A DNA stretch of 64,000 nucleotides from Tyto alba (taxonomy: Eukaryota > Chordata > Aves > Strigiformes > Tytonidae). Positions 62,001 to 64,000 of this stretch are shown one piece after another (within the stretch, counting starts at the first letter, position 1; each line of letters starts with the position of its first letter). Under the pieces are notes generated by a model. It did not search any database. It saw only the letters and a program-made list of their open reading frames with translations, and was not told where the DNA came from. Location: assembly GCF_018691265.1 (NCBI RefSeq), contig NW_024881295.1, positions 19,954,243 to 20,018,242 on the forward strand, in the 5' to 3' direction. Position numbers and translations under genes: made by a program.

Positions 62001-62587
62001 GTAGTTTATACAATATAATATCTGTGGTCATATGTTGTTTAAACACAGATCTAACGTCAATGGGTTAGCAGGTTAAGCTGCACAAATACGCACTAAGGAA
62101 AGATAAGGAGCACAAGTCTCTTCCTTCTTCCCGAAGGTCATGTTTGGGAGTCATGGTAGAGGTGTTGGTGTCCCCGGAGCACAACAGTCACCTGGCAGAT
62201 TTCACATCCAGAGTATCGGCCACAAACTTAACAGTCGTGTTGTTCCCCACAGAAGCACAAGGTCTTTAATGAGTTGGCAAAGGGTGTTACAGAAAGGGAG
62301 AAGGTGCCAGGTGGGGATGAAGCTTGGGAATGGATCTTGCCCTTCTGGTCAGCTGAACAACCCAGGTGAATAATTACAAAGCAACAGCAAAGGCATTCAG
62401 GCAGAATAATTTTAAAACATATCTTAAATTTATTCTTTTCATTTCCCTTCCAATTCTTTCTTCACAAATTACATAAATATGAATATGTCATCAATTAAGG
62501 TAGAAGATCTTCAAAGCCTTTCATCAAATTCTCATTTTAAGTCTCCATTTTCATTTTGCTTTTCTGTTTCCCTCCAGTGCACTCTCT

Positions 62588-62588
<1 letters not shown>

Positions 62589-62620
<32 letters not shown>
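62589..62620. repeat. T12-C-T19 tract
   Basis: Two T runs separated by one C, in a pyrimidine-rich setting. No retroposed body seen. Confidence 0.9.
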
Positions 62621-63726
62621 CATTTTGCTTGCAATTACCTGCATGAAACTTATTTATATGTTTAATTTACTTTATGATTACAGGTACATTCTCATACTCT
62701 CTGGTAATTATCTCTGGAGCAGGATTTGATTGGCACAGGTAACAATGGCTAGTCTTAACAAAAGAGTCTGCAGTTCTCGGCATACAGCTTTCCTCAGAGC
62801 TTCACAATGAAAAGGCAGTAAGGTCAGCTTAGTCTAGAGGCCAGTTGTTATCATAGGTTGTAAATCAGGTCCTCAGCTGGGGCAAGTCATTGTAACTTTG
62901 GGTTACTGTAAGTGAGTTATAATGTCTGAAGCTCTGCTCCCTTATTTTTATGTACTGCCTTTCCTGCACTGTTAATATTGCAGAATATTTTATGGACACT
63001 TTTATGTTCTGCAGGTAAATGAGATGTTCTGAGATGCTCAGGGAAACTAAAGAAGAAAAAAAAAAATATCTCATCAAGGTAACATTTATAGAGAAGAGAG
63101 TGTAGGAGTAAAGGGTAGAAAGGCCAAATTGCAGCCAAAGAGAATAACTCAGCAAGACATGCTCTGAGATTTATTGTCTTAATGTAGAGAAGGTTAAGAA
63201 TTATCCCATTATGAAAATTGTGTCCTCAGCCAAAGGGTGGAGAAAACAGCACCACTAGCTGCTGTACCTGACGGCTGCTAGAAAGCAGCATGAGAGGAGG
63301 CAGCAGGTAGGGAAACAGAGGGGGAAGAAAGTCTGGTATTAAGGATTTTAGGATTTGTAGGTCAAATACAAACTCAGCCAAGATAAGTGAGAGACATCCC
63401 AGTGTCTTGGTCAGTACCGGATCCAGATCTGGCTGAGCTGACCCATTTGCTACAGGCAGCAGGTCTCCTCACTCCTGTCAGTGCTGGACTGCTGAACAGA
63501 ATTTCAGTTTAAGAGAACTGACTTTAATAAAATCAGGTTGGTTTCCTTTCCCAGTTGAGTAATACGTTTAATGAATCAAAGAATAGTAAGGGCAAATGAT
63601 CTGGTATTCACATTCAGTGTTGCTTGGAATAAATCAAGAAAAGTTCCTTGTTTGTACCTCTAGACAAAGCACAGCCTAATCAGAACTACATCTTCTGAAT
63701 TTGCATTCAAGGACAAAGATTATGGA

Positions 63727-63749
63727 TTTTTTTTTTTTTTTTTTTTTTC
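63727..63749. repeat. T23 homopolymer
   Basis: Uninterrupted T run, 175 bases before the start of the MIR-like copy at the right edge; probably unrelated to it. Confidence 0.9.
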
Positions 63750-63923
63750 AAAATCATGTAACAGAAGTTGTGATGCAACAAATAAGAAATAGGGCTACAC
63801 AATGTCTTGTTACGGATGAACTGCTGTGAGGACAAATTATTAGATGACATTTAACCTACGCTGACATCTTTGTTTGCCCTTAGAACATCACATAATTAAA
63901 TGTGAATTTATTCTGACAAGCCA

Positions 63924-64000
63924 GATGGTTCTGTGGTTACTGCACAGGAATCATGACATACCAGATTTATTCCTGGCTCTGCCTCTTACCTGTTCTACGA
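63924..64000 (+). mobile_element. ancient MIR-like SINE, cut by window edge
   Basis: GATGGTTCTGTGGTTACTGC at the start matches the tRNA-derived AGTGGTTAGAGC head. TTATTCCTGGCTCTGCCTCT near 63968 matches the TTCTATTCCTGGCTCTGCCACT core, and ACCTGTTCT follows as expected. The copy continues past the right edge. Confidence 0.6.

Larger units (their letters stand above)
62001..63923. other. unique noncoding DNA
   Basis: T12-C-T19 at 62589-62620 and T23 at 63727-63749. Otherwise no gene or repeat recognised. Confidence 0.5.

Noticed and set aside
61591..62004. 137-codon Ser/Pro/Leu-rich frame with a hydrophobic end
   Set aside because: It looks like a membrane protein only because the plus strand is C/T-rich. 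The overlapping frame matches an L2-type ORF2 tail, so this is an old LINE.
1..64000. Bacterial-type features: operons, CRISPR arrays, IS elements, defence systems
   Set aside because: No long open frames, no regular direct repeats with spacers and no bacterial gene density. The repeat content is vertebrate.
1..64000. tRNA, rRNA or snRNA genes
   Set aside because: No cloverleaf with intact A and B boxes or other RNA gene signature was seen. The tRNA-like heads belong to MIR-like SINEs and are degraded.

Overview
The window reads as intergenic or deep-intronic DNA from a bird. It is AT-rich and low in CpG, and I find no open reading frame that can be supported as a functional gene: no convincing exon series, and no tRNA, rRNA or CRISPR structure. 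The bird assignment rests on antisense 3' ends of CR1 LINEs, an older CR1-clade reverse-transcriptase remnant, and three LTRs with the usual terminal and promoter layout of avian ERVL-type retroviruses. I cannot name the species or chromosome.

Layout. 1-6.8 kb is unique noncoding DNA with A-rich tracts. 6.8-7.2 kb is an antisense CR1, followed directly by a T21/G17 homopolymer junction. 9.6-10.5 kb is a 0.9 kb sense CR1-clade remnant that still shows part of a reverse-transcriptase C-terminal frame and carries a 20-base A tract. 14.4-15.5 kb is a minus-strand LTR (A), followed by another antisense CR1. 15.8-30.4 kb is mostly unique; it holds a small CpG cluster near 25.74-25.82 kb and a triplicated CTAAGATC hairpin near 28.1 kb. 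30.4-31.4 kb is a second minus-strand LTR (B), related to A, with an exact 5-bp target duplication. 32.9-36.7 kb holds weathered MIR-like and L2-like copies. 38.9-39.1 kb is a GC-richer block open on both strands. 39.8-48.4 kb is AT-rich with long A or T runs. 48.5-48.95 kb is a compact plus-strand solo LTR (C) with GC box, CCAAT, TATA and an exact 5-bp duplication. 52.9-54.8 kb is unassigned sequence in which one codon register lacks stops more than expected. 57-61 kb contains two AT-rich stretches that look like distal enhancers, plus a perfect 20-bp palindrome. 61.6-62.0 kb is another L2-like 3' end. A MIR-like copy runs off the right edge.

No set of genes works together here. The history visible is of very old amniote repeats (MIR-like, L2-like), then CR1, then at least three separate retroviral insertions that collapsed to solo LTRs, all within a gene-poor region that may contain distal regulatory elements. 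I did not find a new coding system. The best leads are the CpG cluster, the stop-poor register at 53-54.8 kb, the 38.93-39.13 kb block, and the enhancer-like stretches.
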